In this document: positions 36,901-50,355 of the stretch, piece by piece
How positions within the stretch are numbered: the first letter of the stretch is position 1
Layout: each line of letters opens with the position of its first letter
Source of the DNA: Aptenodytes patagonicus
Taxonomy: Eukaryota > Chordata > Aves > Sphenisciformes > Spheniscidae
Direction of reading: 5' to 3'
DNA: 64,000 nt
Assembly: GCF_965638725.1 (NCBI RefSeq)
Contig: NC_134982.1
Span: forward strand, 57,473,816-57,537,815
Translations under genes and position numbers: made by a program
Notes under the pieces: generated by a model
Database searches by the model: none
Told to the model about the DNA's origin: nothing
Seen by the model: the letters and a program-made list of their open reading frames with translations, nothing else

Positions 36901-39900
36901 TCTTTCATCTCTAAACTTCCCATACCTCAATAGCTTTAACCATTCCTTGTGCTCCATTTTAGATCCCTAAGGGGTACAAAGCAGCATGTGCAGAGGCTAG
37001 GCAGGAGCTATGTGTATGCTGATTAGTGGACTAATGTATATGTGCTAACTGACCATGTGGCTACTTCCAAATGAGATACATAGTCTGTCTGTTGCTCTTT
37101 CAGCTGGGGCAAAGTGGAAATCTCATTTGGATTCTTGCCTTTGTGCAGTTTTTGATTCACACAAAATTTACAGAAACTTAATTGTCTTTAAAATTCATTA
37201 TAAGTTGGCCTTTGGAGGGGTCAGCGAGTAGACAGAAGAAAATATGTGATGACATAAATATTGTTTGAACAGGAAGCTGGGCTGAAATGAAGAACAGTTT
37301 TTCTATTCCTGCTTTAACCATTAGCAACATATACAGAAAATAAAACCCTTGGACTGGAAATAAGTAAAATACAGTACCTCTCCCAATTTTTATCCCAAAA
37401 TCTGGAGTAGGAAGAACACCAAACGCTTGGATAAGCAGAAGAGAGAGATGCAGGATAAATCTTCTCAACATAGCTGTATCTCCTGGAAGTTTCCTGCCCA
37501 CTGCATGTCCAAGTGCAGCAGAGTTAACAAACGCTTGACTACATGGCGATAAACACTGTATCCATTCATGTCTCATTAAATGTCAGATTCCACCTGGGAT
37601 AGAAACCTCAGAAATGCACCACATCTAAACCAGGCAGCTTGACGTTCCTCTGTCACTAATTTTCTGTCAGAGGACAGAAACTGAAGAGAAGCTAAGTGAG
37701 GGAAAAGCTTTTGTCAGGTTGAACACCTAAGTAAACTCTTGTACCTTGCTGATGTTGGAGGAAAGCCTTAATAATGCACTGGGTACTCTGAAAGTCTAGC
37801 TCCCAGCTGGCACTCTCGCCAATACCAAAAAAAGTGCCATTTGAGAGAACATGTAAATGCATGAGGTGAAAAATCCATGTCAGCGGGAATTCTGACATTC
37901 ACTTCTCAGATTTCCCCTGTAACAAAACTAAACCAACGCCCCTTTAAAAATACCTATGGTACCTCTGCCTGAAATCTGAAACACCTTCCCAGGTGATGAA
38001 AATGTTGAAGGACATATAGCTTCTCCACAGACCATAAAGAGGCCATAAACTTTGAAAGTTGTCAAGACTTCAGTCCTTACTTCTTATTCTGGAACACTGG
38101 AATGATTTACAAATGTTTCTCTTAAAAATTCTTCGTGTCTAGAAGAATTCTTCATACCTCTAAAAGTTTGTGTGGGAATTTGCCATATTCAGTGCAAATG
38201 AATGGAAAATAGCTGAGCAAAAATATAAAAAATTTATGAATTCCACTCTCCCATCTTTGTTAAAACGAGCCAGGGAGCTGGGAAGGTTGAGTAATCCTGT
38301 TTGTTTCAGAGTCTGTGAGATGCTCTCATCCTTAGTGTCCTGTGGCTTTTGAAGAAACTATCTTGTTCGGGATTATCTGTGCTTGGTTTTGTGAGTAGTT
38401 TTGATCCTGTCTGATTAGTAAGTATTAATGTTATTTTTTTAACCTGGCTTATTCCCTTTCTGCTCCTAAAGACCATATCCTCACTCTGGAATAACAAAAC
38501 TAGTAATAAAAATGTTTGGGTCTGAGAAAACCCAGTATTTCTCTCTCCACCTATTTTCCCAACCCATCACTACAGGCTTCTGTAGTTTCTCAAAGCCAGT
38601 GGAGAGTGAAGATGCAGCCCTGTAATGCAGGGGGAGCCAAATATTCCATTATCAAAACAATCGACTTTGCATGAGCTCTGCACAAACACACTGAGAGACA
38701 GCCCATCTTTAAAGGAGTCAATATCTAAACTGGCAGAGAAGACAAGGGATGGAGGAAAAAAATCTCAATGGTCAAATGAACACCTGGAACAGCCAAAGCA
38801 CTGAGCAATCACAGGATTCAACAAAAATTGAACAGGAAAATGTGGACTTCAGCATATTAACCACAAAGGGATACTTCCTGGACAATCAGGCATATTCACA
38901 ATCTTATTTTCAGCTGAAACTAAGCCCCTATTTCTGTTTTTCATCAGATTCCACTAGAAATTGGTCAGCAGGAGCCCTTCTGGCAAAAACTCAGGAAATT
39001 TTGGAGCAAAATGAATGATGAAAACAGGCGGGAATTCAGCCAGTCAGACCTCAATAGTCCTGTTACAATTCCATGTGGAACTGAGAAACTGTGTATATGT
39101 TTCTCTTTTGACTCCATGAAAACCTATCAAAGTGTGCAGGTTTACAGCAGCACTGATGTCAGATCCTTGACATGCAATAAAGCACATTACGTGTGCTTGG
39201 ATTTCCCATCAGCTGAGAACTTTGGTCAGAATTCTTCTCAGGGGACATTTTTCTTCTCCAGAAGGAACTGGTGCAAGTCTCCGGTGAATTTCATCCTCTT
39301 GGAAAAAGCAAACTGTTATTTCAGTGCTAACACTGAGTCTGCACTGTGCCATGGAACTTGTACTCAGATTGTGCCAACATGTCTTAGCAGTGTTGTTTTA
39401 AATAGCCCAGAGCTATTTTTCTGAGCCATTTCTACAGTTTGTCAGAAAATCATGCTCATTTTCACAAGACATTTTAATTTCCTTTTAGGTAAAAATGAAA
39501 AATGAGGAAAAGAAGTATTTGGCCAAACCCAAACTCCCTGACACAGCTCCTGGCGAGGAGAAGAGGAGCATGCTATGACTGTAGTGACATACAGCACCCT
39601 CAGAAGAGCAAGCAGTCAAGTGACATCTCCCACAAAATCTCATCATGACATGCCTCCTATGTGAAATACTTCAATTTTCAGTTGATTTATACGAAGGGCA
39701 GGGAGAGGACTCTTTTACCCTTAGAAAATGGTGCCATTCTTCTGCAAACAGAACCACTTAGCCAAAAATCCAGACTTCAGCTGAAAATATTTTTAATTCA
39801 CTTTATTCATTACTTAATTGCTGGCTCTCAAAGTGTACTGAGAAAGACAGCTGTGGGACTGACAGAATTTAAATCACTCACCATCTGCAGAGGCGCAAAG

Positions 39901-42900
39901 AACGAAGACACTGCAGCGTACGTGACCAAAGCTCCAGTGGTCCTGAAACATGTTACTTTGGGATGCCTGAGTTATGATTTTTTAACCTTTTGGGGCTGGC
40001 CTAAGTTTGCATCTGGAAAGAGAGCACTTCAAGGCTGCCAAAGGAGACTAGCTGCCCATTCCCATTTAAATGGATGACAAATTAAGATCCAAATCTTCTG
40101 GTAATTCAGAAAGAAAGAAAAAAAAATAGCCTCTGCTATGTGAGGAGCAATCCCACTAAGAAAACAGTAACTGTGTAACTGAAAGCACAAATGGGTGCAT
40201 TCCGTTAACAAGAGCCAAGTGGCAGGATCTTGCTTTTAGTAGGTCGGTGGACTTGTCCATCTCTCCTATGAACACCTTCGTATTAGTGAGGGAGGCATGG
40301 AGGCCATCAGCAAAGTTGACTGACTTTCTTCTTTATGTAGCAATGCTTTATTTTTATTAAATAACTGTATGACAGCTACAGAGATCTGTGCACTTCATTT
40401 AATGCATGGTTGTGTGAGCCTTATGAGTTCAGACATTTCTAGGACAGGCTGAGCCATCAATAACTCCTTTGCCTCTGGCCGAAAAGTGTAACGAGAAAGC
40501 CTGATGTCATTATGGTCAGCAACCATCTTTTCTGTTGTGCTCTGAAAGAGCATTGGAAGGAAGAAAGGAGAGTAACATCAACCTCATAATGAGCATTGTG
40601 ACTGAGAGAGGGAGGAAGTGGAAAAATTAATTAAAAACATCATCTGCTTTAGTTACACAAGTATTGCCACTGACTATTAACTATGAGCAAGGCAATGTCT
40701 GAAGGGGACGGGCTTCAAGTTTTGTGCACAGGCTTGGGATTAGACAAGAGTGTTTGGTGATCAGTTGCCATGTCACAATCTTTGTGATGTGGTCTTAGGT
40801 TTAGGCAGAGCTGAGACATTCCTATCTTTGCTTCAGGCAGAAGTAGATAATCTGCTTAATGGGGGATTAATTCCATCTAACTCTAGCTGTCTGGAAATGA
40901 GGTGTCCATATCGGCTTTCTCTGTTATCAGTGGGAGAAGACTTGCTGCTGCAGAGCTTGACTTAGAACAGGGATATCTCAGAGCCTGTTCTGCAGGAACT
41001 ACCTAACTCTGCCTTCTGGGTAGCTTAGGTTAGGCCAGACAGATCCCACTCTTCTTCCTCCGCTTGTTTCATCTGGCACAACAGAATAACAATGCTTTGC
41101 CTCTTAGATCTTCTCTAGACTCTGAGACTGGCACAGACTCTCCATTTGCTGTATGCTTGTACCACCCAACACCCCTTAAAATTTGCAAAGTAGGCTGTAA
41201 CAAGGAAGATGTTCAGATAGATAATAATTAGGGCAGACTTACATGAACAATGAGAAGAATTTGCTTCTCTTTAAGGAGAAAACTGGGTGACAGAAGTGAG
41301 GAAAAACATGACAATTCCTTTGCAGGCCTCCAGAGGCTCTACAGCAGGTCCTATGTTAGCTTTCTGTGCTACGTGCCTTAAGGCATTGTAACTATAATAC
41401 TGTACATATATTGTATTTGAGCTCATGACTCATCTATATGAATATCTAGTGAAGCAAAAATTGGTGCAAAACATATGATAGTAATCAGCAATACAGTTGG
41501 GCAGCAGAGTGCTGTAACTATTGTGATTTGCTTTTTGGCAGAGCATCCAGTAGCACATTATTAAGAGCATCTTAAATCAGACTGTATTACCTGCATAAGG
41601 AGGAATGTAAATATGCAGTCACAATCAAAGCTGAAGCATGTGTTGAACTGGAACGTGCAGAGCAGGCCAGGCAGATTTCAACTGTCATTCATACATACTA
41701 CAAAAGATGCAGCAGTTTTGAATCAAAAGTGGTGAAGAAGGTAAATATAAATTGGCAGGACCCCCCTTGGCTTCAGGGGTGCAAATTGAGCTGTAAGGTT
41801 CCAAGGCCACAAATGCAAATATCAAGGGAAAACATAATGAAGAGCAAGAAGTGACACAAAGTGGCAACTGTGATCCACTGGGCATCACAGCAAGTTGGTG
41901 CCATGTCAAACGTCAGCACCAAGACAGGCAAGATCATGTCAGTGCTTGTCTAACATATTTACGTTGTCAATAAGCTGGAGCTTGACAAGGAACGGCAAAG
42001 GGTGAAATTCCCTGAGTAGACCCATGAGGGGTGAGCAGCAATGACAGCTAACATCTGCTGGAACTAAAATGTTGCTGGCTCAGCCAACAGGACCCCCCAG
42101 TTTAGAGATGGCTAGAAGCCTTGCAATTCAGACAAGGTCAAAGTCTGAAAGAAGGCAAAAATGAAGAGAAGAGGCACATGTTTTGCAAAGACACCTCATT
42201 TTCCTTGGCCACCTCTATGGCCAGTAGAAATTTTTCAAGTACCCTAATTTGTGTTTTTCAAAGTGATGGCTCTTGAAAAGAAAATGGTTAATTTTGGGAG
42301 GGGAAAAAATTAAAATTTAAAGCCAGTCTGATACATCTCTAGATTTTACTGCCTTGGTACCCTGTACCCGCAGAATACTTTGTTACTTGTCACATAAAAA
42401 GCTATCAAAGAGATTACTGAGTTCTACTTTGTTTCTATTGTTCCTATAGTTTGTGTCATCCTTCCACCTTTAACCCAAAAATTCCAATGACTCTGAAGAA
42501 ATTCTTATCAGTATGGCTGAAGTTTGCAAAATACAAGCCAAAGAAGAGGATATGGTTTGGAAAGTAGAGATTCCAGTGCTGCTCCTTTGCACCCCCTTTT
42601 CCCCAAAAAAATCCTCCTTTCTCACCCATTTGGTCAGATAGAAACTGTGAGGAGTAACATGGAAATCTGGGAACAGCAAAATATGCCCCATGAAGAAAAA
42701 TGAAGCCACCATGTAGAAAATGATAATACAGGATGTCATCACTCCAAGGAGACCTGTTTGCAGACAGCAACCTCTGATTGACAAAAAATTGAGAGTTGAC
42801 TCCCCTGATAAGGGGAATATGTATCTGTGTGTTTGTGTGTGCACATGCTAATTTTTACTAATCATGTTGATAGGTTGGGAAGGCCCTAAGAGCGCAAGGC

Positions 42901-45900
42901 ACACTTGAAACTGATGCACTGTGCTAATCTAAATCCTCTGATGATTCTGTCTCGTCCAGATTAGGCTGCATCACAGTGTGTGATGGTACAGAAGCATATG
43001 CCCATAAAATCCCAAATGAGTGTGCAACACTCATGTCTGTTGAGCTGCTAAAGCTGCTTTGAACATTGGAGGAAAGCAGTTGCACTCCAGTTCAAGGAGC
43101 TTACCAGTTCATTTTCAGAAGGTGGTAAAACTGCGAAGTCTAACTGTGCAAAAGAATTCACAAGGTCTAGTTAGGAAGCATCTGCAGACCCCTGAAGCTG
43201 GATGACCTTCCGTTCTTTTTTAATATATTCTTTGAACTTCAAAAATTGCCAGTTTTAACATGTATTACTTTAAGAGTTCTGTTCCTTGAAAATGAGTACT
43301 CAGTTAACTTGAGCACACCCACTCCACCACTGTGCAAATGGGAAAACCTTGCCTCAAAAGTTTTCCCATGAATTATCTACCCACAAGTATAACCTACACC
43401 TTCTCCTTGGACTGAAACCTGTGGGCAAACATAGCACCAATCTTTCAAGCAACCCAACAAGTTCATCTTGCTTTAGGCTGGGTACCACTATGCACACATA
43501 CTTTTCAGGACTTGTTTCTCTCATTCTGTAATAAGCTAAGCATGAATACAAGTCTGAGGTGCAAATCCCAAGCTTTTCTTTTCACATGAGTGCACTCTGT
43601 GTTCTAGCAGGCTCCTCCTGCCATTACAAAAAGCCTCCAGAGAGCACTATATAAAATGGTGGAGCAGCTGGCAAGAGGCTGTTGCCCTGGGACTCGTCAT
43701 TGCTCTTTTAGAAGAAGGATGGGCTTCCTGGGAAAGCTGTATGAAATGCTGGCATGAATATCCCGCACTATCATTTGGAATGGCAATGACATGGGAAGGT
43801 TATCACAAACTGTCACCATTTATTTACAGCTTGTGTACAACTGTGACCACAGGTAAATCTGTCAAGATACAAGCTCTGAGTCTAAGCCAGGTAGTGCAGG
43901 GGAGGGGATATGCCTAAGAATTGTGTGCAAGTACCTAAAGAGACCTTTGGGGAGCATGGAGAAGAGGCACAGCCATTTCACAGACAGCTAGAGATTGTCC
44001 AGCCCTGGCAGGGTAAGGGCACAGACTTGTTCCTCTTTTGCAAGGCAACGCGCCTGCAGAGCTGTCCAACAGCTGAAGTTCTTCACACCTCTTCCCTTCT
44101 CTCCTGCTGTTGCTCCACCAGATGATGCCCAAACACGCGGAGACTGCAAAAAGGCTTTTACCAGCCTTCCACAGTGCACTGTCAAGCCCATGCTAAGACA
44201 GCACAGGTTTGTCATCCCCTACCCAGCTTCAGAGAAGTGACAGTTAGTGCTACTACTTGGTGGGGAGAACTGTGTAAACCCATGAGACAACAATATTGCA
44301 ATTCCTGCACTGCTGAGGAGATGTCTCTGAAGCACAGCTCCTCTTCTAAAGCACTAGCAATAAGCCTTTGCAAAACAAAATAAAACAAATTAATAAATGA
44401 TTAGGCAAACTATTTCCAGTGGCTTTTCTGAACTTTATTCCTTCAGTTTCTAAGTATCACTTAGTAGCCTGTTACTCTGCTCTGTTCTGCAGTTCATGAC
44501 TAAAATAGGCTGCTAAGCTGTAGGGAAGATACTGATGGACAGCTCTGCAAATTGTTCCAGCTGAACCATAAAACTGTCAAACAAATGATACATGTTAGTT
44601 GTGATGGCCCTGTGCCTCCCAGAAATAAAGTGAATCCCTAATGGAAGACTTCGGTAAGGAATTAAACATTAATTAGGTCTTATACAAGATGGATATAAAA
44701 GGAATTAGAGACAAACCATAGGTTTGCTGTAGCAATGGTAGAATGAAGGCCAGAGCATTTATTTCTGAACTTTAGTTTCTTGACTGATTATGAGCAATAC
44801 AGACCTACAGCTGAGAACATCATATGGCAGAGGAAAACATCTTTATTGCTTGTTTTGAAAGGGGTAGTGACCCAATGCCTTAGTTGTCTTTACCTGCTTC
44901 ACAAGCACAGTGCTAGGAGAGTACTTATGTTGTCAATTATTGACATGGTTCCTAACTGGAAGAGGTTCTAATGGGTTGCCTCATGAGCTCATGTGATGGC
45001 CACAGGAGGTCTAATTGGAAATTAAGGCTATACTTGGTGTCAAAGTGGCAAATAGCTTTGTAATGGAGATACAGTTTTAATTGAGCATAGTTGGGTTGAC
45101 TTGTTTATACAAAATGAGCCAATGAAAGCTTTTCAAAGGACTCAAAAAGAGCAGCCATTCTGATTTTTGCTATAGGACTTTGTGATTTGTTATTATTTTT
45201 GCCTCTGCCTCTCCACAGCCCACACAAAATGTCAGTTACAATCTATGTTCTGTGGAACAAACAAGTAAGAATGTGTAAATCCTGTGCCTTTCCATTTTTG
45301 GGGCAGGCTTCCAAACCTGTATTAATTAATATGTTGACTGGCATCTAACTTGAACTTAAAGTTCAAAGCATGAGCCATCATTGATATTAATGCAACCAGC
45401 ATCACAGATTTCCAAAACTTTCTGTCAGACCGAATACAGACAATTTTAATTCTAACTCACAAAAAAAAAAGTCTGTTGGATTCTGTTTACCAAGCATTAT
45501 GAAAAATGATAAGTCAACTTACCCATTAAGAACAGATATATAAATAATAAATATTCCCTCCTGGATCAGCTGCAAAACAGAAGCTCACACAAATGTTGTA
45601 GCAACTGCAAGCACCTGGAAACTGTAACCATAGCTCAAGAATTTGCTCTTGCCCAGCTACAAGTGACTGGACTCAACCTTGCTTGTTTAGTACCATGAAG
45701 TGCAATTCAATGCTGTGAAAGGTCCACTGGTTAACATTCTTTGAATGGTAGCACACAGTACTACCACTGTTGGACCACAGAATTTGAAAGTTTCCCTTCT
45801 GGTCTTTAGCTATTCCCACTTACGCAGAAGAAGGGTGCTGACAGAGGATAAAACAGATTCACCACCCCTTCCTGTTCAGACCCAGTGCACATAAGGAATC

Positions 45901-47147
45901 AGAAAGTTGCAGACAGTCTGGTTTCCTCCTACAACTAGACCCAAAACTTCTGATGGGCACTTCTGCATGGCACTTCTGAGGCCATGCAGATTCTGCTGCT
46001 GCTGCACTGCTACCAAAATTACCCTGTTCCCTAGCACAAGGTCTCCAATGAAAGCTAACTCAACAGGGTTCTGCCTGGTCCTTACACAGGCATGAATCCT
46101 TTCTCTTCCATCCTGGTAGGCATATTCAGAACCGAGCTCCTGACGGTTGTGCTCTTCTGAAGCCACATGGCCCTCTATCTGCTTTTGTCCATTCACATTT
46201 TTGCCCATCCAAAGGCATGGGTGATGGCGAGAAAGAGTTGTGTTTTTCCCCTTCTAACTTCAAGGTTACTCTGCATGAACATTACAAAGGCTTTGTGCAT
46301 AAGTACAGAGTAAGCTTTGCTGAGCAGAGCAGAAAAGTGAAGTAAAAAGAATAGGTCAGAGCCCTACTTTCAGCTGCATCTTTGTGACACCCAGCAGAGA
46401 CAGTTTCGAAAAAGACCATGTTTCCCAGAAGGCTTCCCAGGAAATTGTCATGTCTGACATGGGGGGGAACCATCTACACATGTCCACAAGCTGCCTGAGA
46501 TGTGCTACACCATCACAAATTTGAGGAAAAGCCTCACAGCTGCTCCCAGTCAAGGAGAACATGAGTAAGAAACAGGAGCTGACACTGAATGTGCTCTTCT
46601 AAGGAAGCCCTGTAAATAGAGATTGCAACAAAAGGTCAATCTTTTACCTCTGCACGAGACTTGGAGAAGTTCGCTAAACACTCCTCCAATGTTGCAGCTC
46701 TTTCTGTATGCTCTTGGCAGAACTGTGGAAATCAACTCCCCACCCCCTGTCCACCCTGTGTGCTGATGCCAGTTCTAGGAGCAATAATAGTACAAAAGAC
46801 TGTCTGAGGTTTGAGGGACAAATCTGTTCCTTCCTCCACACTCAGCCTCTCTTCCTCAAAGCAAGAGGTGGAACGTGCTCTGACCATAGGTCAGAGCACA
46901 CATGCAAACCCTCATTCCACCAGAGGACCTAAAGGAGTTGAAAGAGAACTGACTATGTGGGGTGCCACACAAGTAAATGGTAATTTTTGCCCTGAGGAGC
47001 TGATGCAGCCAAAGAGGAAACTGAGAAGATAAAGTGGCTTGTGAGAAGGATGCAAGACGGTATATCATCTTCAGCTAGCCAACACAGTGCTGTCTCTCCT
47101 ATACATGACCACAGTTGTAATAGATGTATAGAAGGTGACTGCTATGT
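33981..47147. other. Gene-poor intergenic region
   Basis: This 13-kb stretch contains no exon or RNA gene that I can recognise and no obvious CR1 or LTR copy. The longest ORFs (39011-39424 +, 39661-40077 +, 37178-37576 -, 45876-46208 -) have no known domain or start context and look like chance or decayed sequence. Confidence 0.55.
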
Positions 47148-47152
47148 AACAT
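47148..47152. repeat. Target-site duplication AACAT, left copy
   Basis: AACAT abuts the left LTR and recurs directly after the right LTR. A 5-bp duplication fits retroviral-type integration. Confidence 0.85.
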
Positions 47153-47682
47153 TGTCGTGGTTTAATTTCAGTCGGCAACTAAGCACCACGCAGCCGCTCG
47201 CTCACTCCCCCCCACCCGGTGGGATGGGGGAGAGAATTGGAAGAGCACAAGTTAGAGTAACTCGTGGGTTGAGATAAAAACAGTTTAATAATTGAAATAA
47301 AATGATAATAATAATATGATAATAATAATAATACACAAAGCAAGTGATACAATTGCTCACCACCCGCCGACCGATGCCCAGCCAGTCCCCGAGCAGCGGC
47401 CCCCCCGGCCAGCTTTCCCCAGTTTATGTACTGAGCATGACGTCACACGGTATGGAATGTCCCTTTGGCCAGTTTGGCTGTGCCCCCTCCCAGCTTCTTG
47501 TGCACCTCCAGCCTTCTCAGTCAGCAGAGCATGGGAAGCTGAAAAGTCCTTGGCTAGTGTAAGCATTACCTAGCAACAACTAAAACATCGGTGCGTTATC
47601 AACTTTGTTCTCATCCTAAATCCAAAACACTGTACCAGCTACTAGAAAAGAAATTAACTCTATCCCTGCCGAAACCAGGACA
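47153..47682 (-). repeat. 3' LTR (530 bp)
   Basis: On the - strand it starts TGTCCTGGTTTC and ends CCACGACA. It contains an A/T-rich triplet patch and an ATTAAA at 47289-47284 that could serve as the poly(A) signal. It pairs base for base with the other LTR apart from scattered substitutions, a short indel near 47347 and C-run length changes. Confidence 0.95.
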
Positions 47683-47700
47683 ATATCCACCCCTTATTCT
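47683..47700 (-). other. Polypurine tract next to the 3' LTR
   Basis: On the - strand, AATAAGGGGTGGATAT directly precedes the LTR start TGTCC. This is the expected site for plus-strand priming. It is short, with two T interruptions near its end. Confidence 0.6.
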
Positions 47701-47765
47701 ATACCATCTGCATCATGCTCAAGTCTCATATTTTCCAGTACATTTTCATTAATCACCACCCCTTT

Positions 47766-47768
47766 TTT

Positions 47769-47808
<40 letters not shown>

Positions 47809-47812
47809 GAGA
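47766..47812 (+). repeat. (TA)n(CA)n microsatellite inside the element
   Basis: An AT dinucleotide run passes directly into a CA run between the integrase and the 3' LTR. It lies in the part of the retroelement where env would be expected. Confidence 0.9.
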
Positions 47813-48145
47813 TATCATTCCCTTCGTCTGTGGGCCATCCCTCTAAAATGTTCGGTGAGTTCATTTAGTCCATGACTTCGGGCTCCATCTGTCATAATAA
47901 TCTTTCAGGGCAGGAAAAATGGAGATGGTATGTGGTGTTGGATTGTTTCATGTTGAAGTCAGTTCTGGTACCATCATCACTGTGCTTTGCTTGGTTTCAC
48001 TGAAGTTATTCTTCATTAGTTTGGGTGATTCTTATTGTAATAACATTAGTATGGCATATAATATTAGTAGTATTATTAGTATATCTGTGTATTATTAGTA
48101 TAACTATTATAACTATAATTAGTACTTAACATCACATAATTCAGA
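47813..48145 (-). other. Non-coding interior between integrase and 3' LTR
   Basis: This A/T-rich stretch has irregular ATTAGT/ATTATT repeats near 48040-48125. No env-like frame is present. Confidence 0.7.
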
Positions 48146-48829
48146 TCATTGGCTATTCTCACCCAAAATCAAATCCCCTTGAGGTACACATCGGACTTCC
48201 CCATCCTCCCGCATTATCCACCAAGTGCACCCAGGTCCTTGAGCAAAAGCAATCCCATGGATGGGTCTGCCTCTGCCTGAGGCAAGAATAACCCAGACTG
48301 TCTTCCCCAGCATATTTTTTATGTGCACTACAGGAACTTTATTCCCATCTACAGTACGTAAAAGTTCTGACTGGGCAGGGCCAGCTCGATTGGCAGATCC
48401 CCGAGTGTTGACTAACCAGGTGGCCTTTGCTAAATACGTATCCCAATGTTTGAACGTCCCGCCACCCATTGCTCTCAGTGTAGTCTTTAACAGTCCATTG
48501 TATCGTTCAATTTTCCCAGAGGCTGGTGCATGATAGGGGATGTGATACACCCACTCAATGCCGTGCTCTTTGGCCCAGGTGTCTATGAGGTTGTTTCGGA
48601 AATGAGTCCCATTGTCTGACTCAATTCTTTCTGGGGTGCCATGTCGCCATAGGACTTGCTTTTCAAGGCCCAGGATAGTGTTCCGGGCGGTGGCATGGGG
48701 CACGGGATATGTTTCCAGCCAGCCGGTGGTTGCCTCCACCATTGTAAGCACGTGGCGCTTGCCTTGGCGGGTTTGTGGGAGTGTGATATAATCGATCTGC
48801 CAGGCCTCCCCATATTTATATTTCAACCA
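48146..48829 (-). pseudogene. Retroelement pol, integrase core part
   Basis: This is the open frame downstream of an in-frame stop in pol, and it continues that same reading frame. The first ATG-like start in the fragment is only a TTG, so it is a broken continuation and not a separate gene. Counting from that TTG (48826), the integrase catalytic triad is D12, D71 and E107 (35 residues between the last two), in contexts QIDYI, ESDNG and KIERYNG. A C-terminal segment resembling the SH3-like DNA-binding domain follows, ending at 48146. It would have inserted the viral DNA copy into the host genome. Expression as a separate product is unlikely. Confidence 0.9.
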
Positions 48830-50355
48830 TCATCCTCCATACCAAAAAGGCTTTAACCGCTTGGCTTGCTTGATTGCAGCGCATGTTTCGCATTCATGGA
48901 TAACCTGTGCAATAGTGTCCATGGTCAAGTCCACCCCTCGATCACGAGCCCATCTATATGTTGCATCTCTTCCTTGGTGGCCTGAGGTGTCATGGGCCCA
49001 CCGAGCTAGAAATAATTCACCCTTATGTTGCCAGTCCAGATCCACCTGAGCCACTTCAATCTTAGCAGCCTGATCCACCTGCTGGTTGTTTTGATGTTCT
49101 TCAGTGGCCCGACTCTTGGATACGTGAGCATCTACGTGACGGACTTTTACAGCCAGGTTCTCCACCCGGGCAGCAATATCTTGCCACAATGCGGCAGCCC
49201 AGATGGGTTTGCCTCTGCGCTGCCAGTTGCTCTGCTTCCATTGCTGCAACCACCCCCACAGGGCATTTGCCACCATCCATGAGTCAGTACAGAGATAGAG
49301 CACTGGCCACTTTTCTCGGTCAGCAATGTCTAAAGCCAGCTGGCTGGCCTTTACTTCTGCAAATTGGCTCGATTCACCTTCTCCTTCAGCCGTTTCTACA
49401 ACTTGTCGCATAGGACTCCATACAGCAGCTTTCCACCTTCGATGCTTTCCCACAAGACGACAGGACCCATCAGTGAACAGGGCATATTGCTTCTCATTTT
49501 CTGGTAGTTCATTATACATTGGGGCCTCCTCAGCACGCGTTACCTCCTCCTCTGGCGATATTCCAAAATCTTTGCCCTCTGGCCAATCCATGATCACTTC
49601 CAGGATTCCTGGGCGACTGGGGTTTCCTATTCGAGCCCGTTGTGTGATCAGTGCGATCCACTTACTCCATGTAGCATCAGTTGCATGATGTGTACAGGGG
49701 ATCCTCCCTCTGAACATCCAGCCTAGCACTGGCAGTCGGGGTGCCAGGAGGAGCTGTGCTTCAGTGCCGATCACTTCTGAAGCAGCTCGAACCCCTTCAT
49801 ATGCTGCTAATATCTCTTTTTCAGTTGGAGTATAGCGGGCCTCGGATCCTCTGTATCCCCGACTCCAAAACCCTAGGGGTCGACCTCGAGTCTCCCCTGG
49901 TGCTTTCTGCCAGAGGCTCCAGGTAGGGCCATTCTCCCCAGCTGCGGTACAGAGTACATTTTTTACCTCTTGCCCTGCCCGGACTGGCCCCAGGGCTACT
50001 GCATGAACTATCTCCCGTTTAATTTGTTCAAAAGCTTGTCGTTGCTCAGGGCCCCATTTGAAATCGTTCTTCTTTCGGGTCACTTGATAGAGAGGGTTTA
50101 CGATCAGACTGTAATTTGGAATGTGCATTCTCCAAAAACCCACGATGCCTAAGAAAGCTTGTGTTTCCTTTTTGCTAGTTGGTGGAGACATGGCTGTTAT
50201 TTTGTTGATCACATCCATTGGGATCTGACGACGTCCATCTTGCCATTTTATTCCTAAAAATTGGATCTCCTGTGCAGGTCCCTTGACCTTACTTTGTTTT
50301 ATGGCAAAACCGGCCTGCAGCAGGATTTGGACTATTTCCTTCCCTTTGAGGGCAC
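48830..50355 (-). pseudogene. Retroelement pol fragment: late RT, connection, RNase H, zinc finger
   Basis: The open frame spans 50410-48830, but its first 20 or so codons are gag-derived sequence in a shifted frame; true pol sequence starts near 50355. It begins in the RT region after the catalytic aspartates, with FLGIKW and the thumb/connection following. RNase H acidic residues are D314 (FTDGS), E352, D376 and D446, counted from 50410. The integrase zinc finger is H473, H478, C507, C510. The frame ends at TGA (48832-48830), just before the integrase core. Protease and the RT active site are gone, so no reverse transcription activity is expected. Confidence 0.92.

Noticed and set aside
39661-40077. 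138-codon + strand ORF
   Set aside because: No recognisable domain, no neighbouring exon and no homologous frame found elsewhere in the window.
45876-46208. 110-codon - strand ORF
   Set aside because: It looks protein-like in composition, but I recognise no family, and no splice or promoter context supports it.
48261-49688. + strand ORFs inside the retroelement
   Set aside because: They are reverse-strand shadows of the pol frame.
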